Shown: positions 8,632 through 16,625 of the stretch, one piece after another
Layout of the letters: the number at the start of each line of letters is the position of its first letter
How positions within the stretch are numbered: position 1 is the first letter of the stretch
Assembly: GCF_030386795.1 (NCBI RefSeq)
Contig: NZ_JANUQM010000011.1
Coordinates: forward strand, 124,001-188,000
Length of the DNA stretch: 64,000 bases
Origin: Streptomyces sp. S.PNR 29
GTDB taxonomy: Bacteria > Actinomycetota > Actinomycetes > Streptomycetales > Streptomycetaceae
Direction: 5' to 3'
Notes under the pieces: model-generated
The model's database searches: none
Told to the model about the DNA's origin: nothing
Seen by the model: the letters and a program-made list of their open reading frames with translations, nothing else
Made by a program: the position numbers and the translations under genes

Positions 8632-10062
8632 ATGACGGAAACGGAAACCTACGCGTACGACGTCGTGGTGCTCGGGGCCGGTCCCGTGGGGGAGAACGTC
8701 GCCGACCGCACCCGCGCCGCCGGTCTCACCACCGCGGTCGTGGAGAACGAGCTGGTCGGCGGCGAGTGCTCGTACTGGGCGTGCATGCCCAGCAAGGCCC
8801 TGCTGCGCCCGGTCATCGCCCAGGCGGACGCCCGCCGCCTGCCCGGCCTGCGCCAGTCGGTGCAGGGCCCTCTCGACGCGCCGGCGGTCCTCGCCCACCG
8901 GGACGAGTACACCTCCCACTGGCAGGACGACGGTCAGGTCCGGTGGCTGGACGGCATCGGCGCCGACCTCCACCGCGGGCACGGGCGCCTGGCCGGGGAG
9001 CGCACGGTGACCGTGACCGGTGCCGACGGAGAGCAGCGCGTCCTGACCGCCCGGCACGCCGTCGTCGTCAGCACCGGCAGCCGCGCCGCCCTGCCCGGCC
9101 TGCCGGGGCTCGCCGACGTCAGGCCGTGGACCAGCCGGGAGGCCACCAGCGCCAAGGCCGCGCCGGGCCGCCTGGTCGTGGTGGGCGGCGGTGTGGTCGC
9201 CACCGAGATGGCCACGGCCTGGCAGGCCCTCGGCTCCCGGGTCACCCTGCTGGTCCGTGGCAAGGGCCTGCTCGCCCGCATGGAACCGTTCGCCGGCGAA
9301 CTGGTCGCCGAAGCCCTCACCGAGGCCGGCGCCGACGTGCGCACCGGCACCTCCGTCGAGTCGGTGACCCGGGAGAACGGCACCGTCGTGGTCGTCACCG
9401 ACACCGGCGACCGCATCGAGGCCGACGAGATCCTCTTCGCCACCGGCCGCGCCCCGCGCACCGACGACCTCGGCCTGGAGACCGTCGGCCTCCAGCCGGG
9501 TTCCTGGCTGCCGGTCGACGACAGCCTGCGGGTGACCGGGTACGACTGGCTGTACGCCGTCGGTGACGTCAACCAGCGCGCCCTGCTCACCCACCAGGGC
9601 AAGTACCAGGCACGGATAGCGGGCGCGGCGATCGCCGCCCGCGCCACCGGAGAGACCTTCCTCGCGGAGCCGTGGGGCGCGCACGCCGCGACCGCCGACC
9701 ACGCCGCCGTCCCCCAGGTGGTCTTCACCGACCCCGAGGCGGCGGCCGTGGGGCTGTCGCTGGCCGAGGCGGAGCAGGCCGGCCACCGCGTCCGAGCCGT
9801 CGACGTCGACCTGTCCTCGGTCGCCGGCGCGGGACTGTACGGCGACGGCTACCGCGGCCGCGCCCGCATGGTCGTCGACCTGGAGGACGAGATCGTCCGC
9901 GGCGTGACCTTCGTCGGCCCCGGCGTCGGCGAACTGATCCACTCCGCGACCGTCGCCGTCGCCGGGCAGGTCCCCATCGGCCGCCTGTGGCACGCCGTCC
10001 CGTCGTACCCGACGATCAGCGAGGTGTGGCTGCGGCTGCTGGAGGCCTACCGCGACAACTGA
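8632..10062 (+). CDS. FAD-dependent pyridine nucleotide-disulfide oxidoreductase
   Basis: The 476-residue protein belongs to the lipoamide dehydrogenase/mercuric reductase group. It shows the N-terminal FAD loop VVVLGAGPVGENVADRTR (Gly15, Gly17, Gly20), the redox disulfide motif GGECSYWACMPSK (Cys46, Cys51), a second Rossmann loop VVGGGVVATEMA near residue 185, and the second FAD motif YAVGDVN. The dimerisation domain ends with HAVPSYPTISEVW, replacing the His-Glu pair region of dihydrolipoamide dehydrogenase (HAHPTLSE). Two-residue differences in the CxxxxC block and the lone location suggest a quinone or thiol reductase rather than a dehydrogenase-complex subunit. Convergent with the ABC-F gene. 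Confidence 0.85.
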   Translation: MTETETYAYDVVVLGAGPVGENVADRTRAAGLTTAVVENELVGGECSYWACMPSKALLRPVIAQADARRLPGLRQSVQGPLDAPAVLAHRDEYTSHWQDDGQVRWLDGIGADLHRGHGRLAGERTVTVTGADGEQRVLTARHAVVVSTGSRAALPGLPGLADVRPWTSREATSAKAAPGRLVVVGGGVVATEMATAWQALGSRVTLLVRGKGLLARMEPFAGELVAEALTEAGADVRTGTSVESVTRENGTVVVVTDTGDRIEADEILFATGRAPRTDDLGLETVGLQPGSWLPVDDSLRVTGYDWLYAVGDVNQRALLTHQGKYQARIAGAAIAARATGETFLAEPWGAHAATADHAAVPQVVFTDPEAAAVGLSLAEAEQAGHRVRAVDVDLSSVAGAGLYGDGYRGRARMVVDLEDEIVRGVTFVGPGVGELIHSATVAVAGQVPIGRLWHAVPSYPTISEVWLRLLEAYRDN

Positions 10063-10071
10063 CCCCCGGCG

Positions 10072-11658
10072 TCACTCCAGGGACACGAGCTCCAGGTACT
10101 CCTCGCTCCACAGATCCTCGTCCGCGTCCGGCAGCAGCAGCACCCGGTCCGGGCGCAGTGCCTCGATCGCCCCCTCGTCGTGGGTGACCATGACGATCGC
10201 GCCCGGGTACGTGCCCACCGCGGCCAGCACCTCTGCCCGGGAGGCCGGGTCCAGGTTGTTGGTGGGCTCGTCCAGGAGCAGGACGTTCGCGCCGGAGTGG
10301 ACCAGGCCCGCCAGGGCGAGCCGGGTCTTCTCGCCGCCGGACAGGACACCGACCCGTTTGTCGGCGTCGTCCCCGGTGAACAGGAACGAGCCCAGCACGC
10401 CCCGCACCTCACCGTCCGTCAGATGCGGGGCGACCGCTGCGAGCTGCTCACGGACCGTCAGCTCGGTGCGCAGTGTGTCGTGTTCCTGCGCGAAGTAGCC
10501 GAGCCGCAGCCCGTGGCCCGGCACCACCCGGCCGCCGTCCGGTGCGTCCTGGCCGGCGAGGATGCGCAACAGGGTCGTCTTCCCGGCGCCGTTGGGCCCC
10601 AGCACCACCAGACGGCTGCCCCGGTCGACGGCCAGGTCGACGCCCCGCAGCACGCGATGGTCGCCGTACGCCTTGGTCAGGCTGACCGCGCCGAGCGGGA
10701 TCCGGCCGCAGGGCGCGGGCTCGGGCAACCGGATCCTGGCGACTTTCTCGGCGCGCCGGACCGGTTCAAGGCCGGCGAGCATGCGGTCGGCACGGCGGAC
10801 CATGTTGCGCGCGGCGACCGCCGTCGCCACCCGGGCCCGCATCCGGTCCGCCTGCGCGTGCAGCGCCGCCGCCTTGCGCTCGGCGTTCGCCCGCTCACGC
10901 GCCCGGCGCCGCTCGTCGGCCTCCCGGCGGTCCAGATACGCGTCCCAGCCGGTGTTGTGGAGGTCGAGCGCGGCGCGCTGCGGATCCAGCTGGAAGACCC
11001 GGTTCACCGTGGCGGCCAGCAGGGACGTGTCGTGGCTGATCAGCACCAGCCCGCCCTGATAACCGGCCAGGAATGCGCGCAGCCAGGCGATCGAACCGGC
11101 GTCCAGATGGTTCGTCGGCTCGTCCAGCAGCAGCGTGCCGTGCCCCGCGAACAGGATCCGGGCCAGCTCGACACGGCGGCGCTGACCGCCCGACAGCGCG
11201 GCGAGCGGCTGGTCCAACAGCCGCGCCGGAAGCCCGAGACCGGAGGCGACCCGGGCGGCCTCCGCCTCCGCCGCGTACCCGCCGCGTGCCTGGAACTCGG
11301 CCTCGGCGCGCACATAGGCGTCCATCGCCCGCCCCGTCCCGTCCGCCATCGCCGCCTCGGCACGGCGCAGCGCCCCTACGGCCCGGTCCAGCCCGCGCGC
11401 GGACAGGATCCGGTCGGCGACGGTGACCGACTGGTCGGCCGCGCGGGAGTCCTGCGGCAGATGGCCGACGTCGCCGGTGCGGATGACGGTGCCGGCGGCG
11501 GGCCGCAGCAGGCCCGCCAAGGTGTTCAACAGGGTGGTCTTTCCGGCGCCGTTGCGGCCCACCAGGCCGATGCGGTCGCCGGGGGAGACGTGGAAGGAGA
11601 CGCCGGCCAGCAGCAGACGCGCGCCCACGCGCACATCGACGTCACGAACGGTGATCAT
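10072..11658 (-). CDS. ABC-F family ATP-binding protein
   Basis: The 528-residue protein has two ABC domains and no membrane segments. The first has Walker A GRNGAGKTT (near residue 35) and signature LSGGQRRRVELARI; the second has GPNGAGKTT and LSGGEKTRLALAGLV. They are joined by an Arg/Ala-rich linker helix pair (about residues 235-300), as in ABC-F translation factors. ABC-F proteins bind the ribosomal E site; some protect against ribosome-targeting antibiotics and others are housekeeping, and the sequence does not distinguish these. ATG at 11658 follows GGAGCG. It is convergent with the oxidoreductase, with 9 bp between stops. Confidence 0.9.
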   Translation of the reverse strand: MITVRDVDVRVGARLLLAGVSFHVSPGDRIGLVGRNGAGKTTLLNTLAGLLRPAAGTVIRTGDVGHLPQDSRAADQSVTVADRILSARGLDRAVGALRRAEAAMADGTGRAMDAYVRAEAEFQARGGYAAEAEAARVASGLGLPARLLDQPLAALSGGQRRRVELARILFAGHGTLLLDEPTNHLDAGSIAWLRAFLAGYQGGLVLISHDTSLLAATVNRVFQLDPQRAALDLHNTGWDAYLDRREADERRRARERANAERKAAALHAQADRMRARVATAVAARNMVRRADRMLAGLEPVRRAEKVARIRLPEPAPCGRIPLGAVSLTKAYGDHRVLRGVDLAVDRGSRLVVLGPNGAGKTTLLRILAGQDAPDGGRVVPGHGLRLGYFAQEHDTLRTELTVREQLAAVAPHLTDGEVRGVLGSFLFTGDDADKRVGVLSGGEKTRLALAGLVHSGANVLLLDEPTNNLDPASRAEVLAAVGTYPGAIVMVTHDEGAIEALRPDRVLLLPDADEDLWSEEYLELVSLE

Positions 11659-11787
11659 GAGAGAACGCTCCGAACAAGCAAGAGGACACATGGGTGGCGT
11701 GGAAGCGGGTCCTCAGCTAGGAAATTCGGGGCGTGGACATGCCGTCACGGTAACGGAGGCAACCCCTGGCGCGCCTCCGCATTACCG

Positions 11788-12432
11788 TCAGGGCAGAGGG
11801 AACCCCAGCGCCGACGCGGCCGCATCCGGCGTCGGCTGTGTCCAGCGCTCCGCCATCGCCCGGTCCGAGGACAGCGAGCGCAGCTCGGCCCGGTCGAGAT
11901 AGAGCGTGCCGTCGAGGTGGTCCGTCTCGTGCTGCACGATCCGCGCGGGCCAGCCGGTGAACACCTCGTCCACCGCCCGCCCGTGCTCGTCCTGCGCGAT
12001 CAGCCGCACCTCGGCGTGCCGCGCCACCACCGCCTGCCAGCCCGGCACGCTCAGGCAGCCCTCGAAGAACGCGGCCCGGGCCGTGCCGACGGGCTCGTAC
12101 GAGGGATTGACCAGCACGCGGAACGGCTGCGGCACCCGCCCTCGCACGAGGGCCACCTCCTGAGGAACCGGCGCAGGATCCTCGATCACCGCGATCCGCA
12201 GGGGCACCCCGACCTGCGGTGCGGCCAGGCCGACACCGGGCGCGGCGTGCATGGTGACGCGCAGGGCCTCGACGAACCGGGCCAGCAGCGCGGGCTCCAG
12301 CTGCCCGTCGAAGGGCGCGGTGCCGCGCCGCAGCACCGGATCACCAGCCGCGACGATGGGCAACGGGCCGTCACCGGCGAGGAGTTCCTCGACCCGCTCG
12401 GCAAGGGGTGCGCGCTCACTCGGAGTTCCCAT
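11788..12432 (-). CDS. def: Peptide deformylase
   Basis: The 214-residue protein removes the N-formyl group from nascent proteins. All three deformylase motifs are present: GVGLAAPQVG (residues 66-75), EGCLSVPG (124-131, metal ligand Cys126) and QHETDHLDG (167-175, ligands His168 and His172, catalytic Glu169). A ~25-residue N-terminal extension is typical of the actinobacterial secondary deformylases. ATG at 12432 is chosen; no strong ribosome-binding site precedes it. The gene is divergent from the PepSY gene, and two palindromes lie between them. Confidence 0.93.
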   Translation of the reverse strand: MGTPSERAPLAERVEELLAGDGPLPIVAAGDPVLRRGTAPFDGQLEPALLARFVEALRVTMHAAPGVGLAAPQVGVPLRIAVIEDPAPVPQEVALVRGRVPQPFRVLVNPSYEPVGTARAAFFEGCLSVPGWQAVVARHAEVRLIAQDEHGRAVDEVFTGWPARIVQHETDHLDGTLYLDRAELRSLSSDRAMAERWTQPTPDAAASALGFPLP

Positions 12433-12471
12433 CGCGCCAGCATGCCACGGCCCGCTACCGGCACCTCTGCG

Positions 12472-12501
12472 TGTGGCGTACGCCACATTGTTTCCCGGGA
12501 A
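12472..12501. promoter_or_regulatory. Two palindromes in a divergent promoter
   Basis: TGTGGCGTACGCCACA (12472-12487) is a perfect 16-bp palindrome. TTCCCGGGAA (12492-12501) is a second perfect palindrome four bases on. They sit between the peptide deformylase start (12432) and the PepSY gene start (12568), so they could be operators for an unlinked regulator. No regulator gene is adjacent. Confidence 0.5.
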
Positions 12502-12567
12502 CTGAGCCCGGGTCCGCCCCGACTACTGCACTGCCACGGCCCGTAACGTCCCCGGAGAAGCCCACCG

Positions 12568-13986
12568 ATGACCACCGCTCCCTCGACCACCAAGGACGAG
12601 GCCCCGCAGTCCGCCTCCCCGGCGTCCCCCGGCACAGGCGCCCCGCTGCGCTCCCTGGTCCTGCGCCTGCACTTCTACGCCGGCGTGTTCGTCGCCCCGT
12701 TCCTGCTCGTCGCCGCGGTCACCGGTTTCCTGTACGCCGCCTCGTTCCAGGCCGAGAAGATCGTGTACGCGCACGAGACGACCGTCCCCGTCGGGGACCG
12801 CAAGCTGCCGATCTCCGAGCAGGTGGCCGCCGCCCGCGAGGCCCACCCCGACGGCTCCGTGTCGGCCGTACGCCCCTCACCCGAGGACGACGCGACCACC
12901 AGGGTCCTGCTGTCCGGCGTCAAGGGCGTCGACGCGGACCACACACTCGCCGTGTTCGTCGACCCGTACACCGGGAAGGTCCGCGGCGCCCTCGAACAGT
13001 ACGGCGCGACGGGCGCGCTGCCCCTGCGCACCTGGATCGACGAGTTCCACCGGGACCTGCACCTAGGCGAAACGGGCCGTCACTACAGCGAGTTCGCCGC
13101 CAGCTGGCTGTGGGTGATCGCGGGCGGCGGCCTGGTGCTCTGGTTCGCCCGCCGCCGTGCCCTGCGCACGGTGCGCGGCACCAGCGGGCGGCGCCGCACG
13201 CTCGGCCTGCACGGCACCGTCGGCGTATGGGCCGCGGCCGGGTTCTTCTTCCTCTCGGCGACCGGCCTGACCTGGTCGGCGTACGCCGGCGCGAACATCG
13301 ACGAACTGCGCACCTCGCTCGGTCAGGCCACGCCGTCCGTGTCCGCGGCGGCGGGCGGCGACCACGGGGGCCACGGCGCGTCCGCGTCGGCCGGGAAGGC
13401 CGACCACGGCGTCGGCCTCGACAAGGTGCTGGCAGCAGCCCGCGCCAAGGGGCTCGGTGACCCCGTGGAGATCGTCCCGCCCGCCGACGCGTCCTCCGCC
13501 TACGTCGTCAAGCAGGTGCAGCGCAGCTGGCCCGAGAAGCAGGACTCGGTCGCCGTCGACCCGGCCACCGGCGAGGTCACCGACGTACTGCGGTTCGCCG
13601 ACTATCCGCTGCTCGCCAAAATGACCCGCTGGGGCATCGACCTGCACACCGGTGTCCTGTTCGGCCTGGCCAACCAGATCGCCCTGATGCTGCTCGCGCT
13701 CGCCCTGATCCTGCTCATCGTGTGGGGCTACCGCATGTGGTGGCAGCGCGGTCGCGGCTCCTCCTTCGGCCGGCCGGTTCCGCGCGGCGCCTGGCAGCAG
13801 GTGCCGCCGCACATCCTCGTCCCGCTGCTGGCGGCCACGGCCGTCCTCGGGTACTTCGTCCCCCTGTTCGGCATTCCGCTGGCCGCGTTCCTCACCGTGG
13901 ACATCGTCCTCGGTGAGATCGCCTACCGGCGGGGACGACGGACGTACGGGGGCGGGACCGCCGCGCGGGAGAAGGCAGCGAAGTAG
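12568..13986 (+). CDS. PepSY-associated transmembrane protein
   Basis: The 472-residue membrane protein matches the PepSY-TM family. One helix near residues 32-55 (LHFYAGVFVAPFLLVAAVTG) is followed by an external domain, a helix near 173-190, another near 215-235 (LHGTVGVWAAAGFFFLSATG) and a pair near the C-terminus (LANQIALMLLALALILLIVWGYRMWW and a final Leu/Ala-rich helix). A His-rich stretch GGDHGGHGAS lies in the second external loop. Family members are often encoded with siderophore or copper genes and may pass electrons across the membrane to reduce metal-chelates. No partner gene is adjacent here. A strong hairpin follows. Confidence 0.8.
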   Translation: MTTAPSTTKDEAPQSASPASPGTGAPLRSLVLRLHFYAGVFVAPFLLVAAVTGFLYAASFQAEKIVYAHETTVPVGDRKLPISEQVAAAREAHPDGSVSAVRPSPEDDATTRVLLSGVKGVDADHTLAVFVDPYTGKVRGALEQYGATGALPLRTWIDEFHRDLHLGETGRHYSEFAASWLWVIAGGGLVLWFARRRALRTVRGTSGRRRTLGLHGTVGVWAAAGFFFLSATGLTWSAYAGANIDELRTSLGQATPSVSAAAGGDHGGHGASASAGKADHGVGLDKVLAAARAKGLGDPVEIVPPADASSAYVVKQVQRSWPEKQDSVAVDPATGEVTDVLRFADYPLLAKMTRWGIDLHTGVLFGLANQIALMLLALALILLIVWGYRMWWQRGRGSSFGRPVPRGAWQQVPPHILVPLLAATAVLGYFVPLFGIPLAAFLTVDIVLGEIAYRRGRRTYGGGTAAREKAAK

Positions 13987-13996
13987 ACGGCAGGCG

Positions 13997-14045
13997 GGAC
14001 ACCGGTGCCCGGTCCGTCCCTCGGGGGAACGGGGCACCGGTGTCC
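13997..14045. terminator. Bidirectional hairpin between PepSY and TPR genes
   Basis: Perfect 14-bp arms GGACACCGGTGCCC (13997-14010) and GGGCACCGGTGTCC (14032-14045) enclose a 21-nt loop. The hairpin is placed between convergent genes ending at 13986 and 14053. Confidence 0.8.
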
Positions 14046-14052
14046 TGGCCCG

Positions 14053-14400
14053 CTAGATCCGCTCGAAGTCGCCCGCGAGCGCGGAGGCGATCCGCAGGTG
14101 CGACTCGGCCTCCTCGTGCCGCCCCTGCCGCTGGAGCGTGCGGCCCAGCATCAGCCGGGCGTAGTGCTCCACCGGGTCACGCTCGACGATGACGCGCAAC
14201 TCGGCCTCAGCACGCCGCAGTTGGGCCGAGTGGTAGTAGGAGCGCGCGAGCAGCAGCCGCGGTCCGGTCTGCTCGGGAACCTCCTCGACCAGCCCGCGCA
14301 GCACGCGCGCCGCCGCGGCGTAGTCCTTGGCGTCGAAGAACATCCCGGCGCGCTCCCAGCGCTCCGCCGGGGTTCCGTGGTCGTAGTACGTGGTGTCCAC
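14053..14400 (-). CDS. Tetratricopeptide-repeat protein
   Basis: The 115-residue protein is helical and built from about three TPR-like units (WERAGMFFDAKDYAAAARVL, RLLLARSYYHSAQLRRAEAEL, ARLMLGRTLQRQGRHEEAES). TPR arrays mediate protein-protein contacts. The start is GTG at 14400, well supported by AAGGAGGT seven bases upstream. It is widespread in Streptomyces, where it is annotated only as a TPR protein. It is divergent from the pirin gene, with 163 bp between starts. Partner unknown. Confidence 0.8.
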   Translation of the reverse strand: MDTTYYDHGTPAERWERAGMFFDAKDYAAAARVLRGLVEEVPEQTGPRLLLARSYYHSAQLRRAEAELRVIVERDPVEHYARLMLGRTLQRQGRHEEAESHLRIASALAGDFERI

Positions 14401-14563
14401 TCGTGACCTCCTTCGACGGCCTCAACCGCGACATGTGGTCAAACATTCCACCACCGGACCGGGGTGGATCCGGCGCCCGGTGCGGTCCCCGCGGCCGGCC
14501 GATGACGACCCGGCTGGGGCGTTGCCCTGCCGGTGGCGTCGTGTGACGGCTAGGTTGAGCGGC

Positions 14564-15529
14564 ATGAGCAATCTTGACCGTCAGGCGGTGCCCAGCGTGT
14601 GCGGCGGCCGAGGGTTCGTCGTCGCCGAACCGGTCCGCGAGCTGCTCAGCCCTCGCCGGGTCCGGCTGGGCGAGTCGACCGAGGTGCGACGGCTGCTGCC
14701 CAACCTGGGCCGCCGCATGGTGGGCGCCTGGTGCTTCATCGATCACTACGGCCCCGACGACATCGCCGACGAGCCCGGCATGCAGGTGCCGCCGCACCCG
14801 CACATGGGCCTGCAGACGGTGAGCTGGCTGCACGAGGGCGAGGTGCTGCATCGGGACTCGACCGGCAGCCTGCAGACCATCCGCCCGCGCGAGCTGGGCC
14901 TGATGACCTCGGGCCACGCCATCAGCCACTCCGAGGAGAGCCCCAGGCCGCACGCCCGCTTCCTGCACGGCGCGCAGCTCTGGGTGGCTCTCCCGGACGG
15001 CCACCGCCACACCGACCCCCACTTCGAGTTCCACGCCGAGCTGCCGCTCGTCACGGCACCGGGCCTGACGGCCACGCTCATCCTCGGAGACCTCGACGGC
15101 GCGACCTCACCCGGAACGACGTACACCCCGATCGTCGGCGCCGACCTCGCCCTGACCCGCGGCGCGGACGTACGCCTCCCGCTGGAGCCGGACTTCGAGT
15201 ACGCCGTACTCTCCATGTCCGGCGAGGCCCATGTGGACGGCGTACCGGTCCTGCCGGGCTCGATGCTCTACCTCGGCTGCGGCCGCAGCGAACTGCCGCT
15301 GCGCGCCGAGTCGGACGCGGACCTGATGCTCCTGGGCGGCGAGCCGTTCGAGGAGGAGCTCATCATGTTCTGGAACTGGATCGGGCGATCTCAGGAAGAG
15401 ATCGTACAGGCCCGTGAGGACTGGATGGAAGGCTCCCGGTTCGGGGAGGTGAAGGGGTACGACGGGGCTCCACTGCCCGCACCGGAACTGCCGCCGGTGC
15501 CGTTGAAACCGCGGGGAAGAGTGCGCTGA
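14564..15529 (+). CDS. Pirin family protein
   Basis: The 321-residue bicupin matches pirin. The N-terminal cupin carries the metal-binding histidines in the block WCFIDHYGPDD and VPPHPHMGLQTVSWLHEGEV, followed by LMTSGHAISHSEES. A C-terminal cupin-like half ends with the WNWIGRSQEEIVQAREDW motif. Pirins bind iron and some oxidise flavonols such as quercetin; others act as regulatory or stress proteins. ATG at 14564 is chosen because the conserved region starts soon after it. No strong Shine-Dalgarno site is visible, so the start is less certain than the product. Confidence 0.9.
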   Translation: MSNLDRQAVPSVCGGRGFVVAEPVRELLSPRRVRLGESTEVRRLLPNLGRRMVGAWCFIDHYGPDDIADEPGMQVPPHPHMGLQTVSWLHEGEVLHRDSTGSLQTIRPRELGLMTSGHAISHSEESPRPHARFLHGAQLWVALPDGHRHTDPHFEFHAELPLVTAPGLTATLILGDLDGATSPGTTYTPIVGADLALTRGADVRLPLEPDFEYAVLSMSGEAHVDGVPVLPGSMLYLGCGRSELPLRAESDADLMLLGGEPFEEELIMFWNWIGRSQEEIVQAREDWMEGSRFGEVKGYDGAPLPAPELPPVPLKPRGRVR

Positions 15530-16567
15530 CCTGCGGAAATGCGTCATCGTTGGTGGCGGCAGGGCCAAGGTGGTCGGGCAATTCTCCCTTCCTTCCACCT
15601 GCTTGCCGGAAGGCGTCCAAGCGGCCCGCTGGCTCAGGCCGGTGCGGTTGGCGATTCCATGGTGTGGCTGTCTGTGGGCGGCTGTGGCAGGACTCTTGCT
15701 GACCTAATGCTGACTTTGCTGACGCCTCGTCAGGATCGGGTGAGCGGCTCTTTTCCCAGCTTCCGGACTTGCGGAGGTGTTTGCAGGTCCGGTGGTGTCC
15801 GGACCGATGCTGACCTGGCTGGCGGTCGAGTCAGGCGTTACGGAGGGACGGCGTCGCTCACACTGCGGTCTTGTCGCGATTCCACAAGATTCCGATGTCA
15901 CGGCTGTCTGTCGGCAGCGCCGCTTCCGTCCGATCCGAAAGGTGCTGCGCCGGAGAGTGACTAGCAGGTTCTTCGTCTGCTGGTGGTACACCACGCGAAT
16001 GGCTCTGACCAGCCCGAATGCGATGGTTGAAGGGGAGCTGGCGGACTCTGGCCCGCGTATGGTCCGGATCTTGGTTGTGACCCGGTCGAGGCCAGGTCGG
16101 AATGGTTCCGGGATGTGGCCATGAACCAGGAAGCCGCCTACGACGAGATCCTTTTGAAGTCGCCTGCCTCGGGGCGCTGACTTGCGCCGGTGTTGTCCTC
16201 GATGTGCCTGACCTGGAGTGGATGTGTCTCTACGCGTCAGACGACCTTGGACGCGGCGTTCTCCGTGCGGAGCAGCCGGGGTAGTGGAGCTGCACGCCGT
16301 ACAAAGTGCGATGTGCAGCGACCGCACCCGGAACGCGAAGGGCACGAAACGCGTCAAGTTCTGCGTCGTACCCGTCAGGCGACTCTGTGCTGCCGAGCCA
16401 GGTCAGGAGACCGACGCAAAGGAGAAGTCGTGGTTCCTCGCCGAAGTCAGTCCTCGGCCACGAGTTCTGCGGGACGGTGGTGGCCCTCGGGCCGTCGGTG
16501 ACCGGCCGTGCCGGGTGGTGGGCGGCGGAGACCTTCACCGCCTGGTCGTGTCGTCGCTCTCTCCGGG
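15530..16567. other. 1-kb gap without a recognisable gene
   Basis: No frame here has both convincing codon use and a recognisable product. Base composition is visibly less GC-rich than the flanking genes and codon periodicity is lost, which suggests degenerate foreign DNA. A short segment at 16450-16507 is a near-identical copy of part of a zinc dehydrogenase gene found at 49295. The stretch separates the ordinary chromosome (pirin) from the glycan-degradation island that follows. Confidence 0.5.
16450..16507 (+). pseudogene. Fragment of a zinc-dependent dehydrogenase gene
   Basis: These 58 bases match 49295-49352 at 57 positions. In the intact gene that segment encodes VLGHEFCGTVAALGPSVTG, which carries the catalytic-zinc His-Glu ligands of medium-chain dehydrogenases. 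The match ends abruptly on both sides. The fragment is in the same orientation as the intact gene and lies 33 kb from it. It is either a piece of a second, nearly identical gene or a short copied segment. Confidence 0.65.
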
Positions 16568-16609
16568 GGGCGGCGGTGAGGTCGTGGTGAGGGACCAGCA
16601 CCGCCGCCC
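16568..16609 (-). terminator. Hairpin downstream of the GH78 gene
   Basis: Perfect 11-bp arms GGGCGGCGGTG (16568-16578) and CACCGCCGCCC (16599-16609) flank a 20-nt loop just past the GH78 stop codon at 16626. Confidence 0.65.
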
Positions 16610-16625
16610 GTTTCGGGATGGCCTG

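Noticed and set aside
10180..12546. Long plus-strand frame across ABC-F and deformylase genes
   Set aside because: Both underlying minus-strand genes have complete family motifs; this frame has none.
15704..16357. Minus-strand frame of 217 codons in the 1-kb gap
   Set aside because: Low-complexity Arg/Ser/Thr composition, no ribosome-binding site, no domain; probably chance openness in degenerate DNA.
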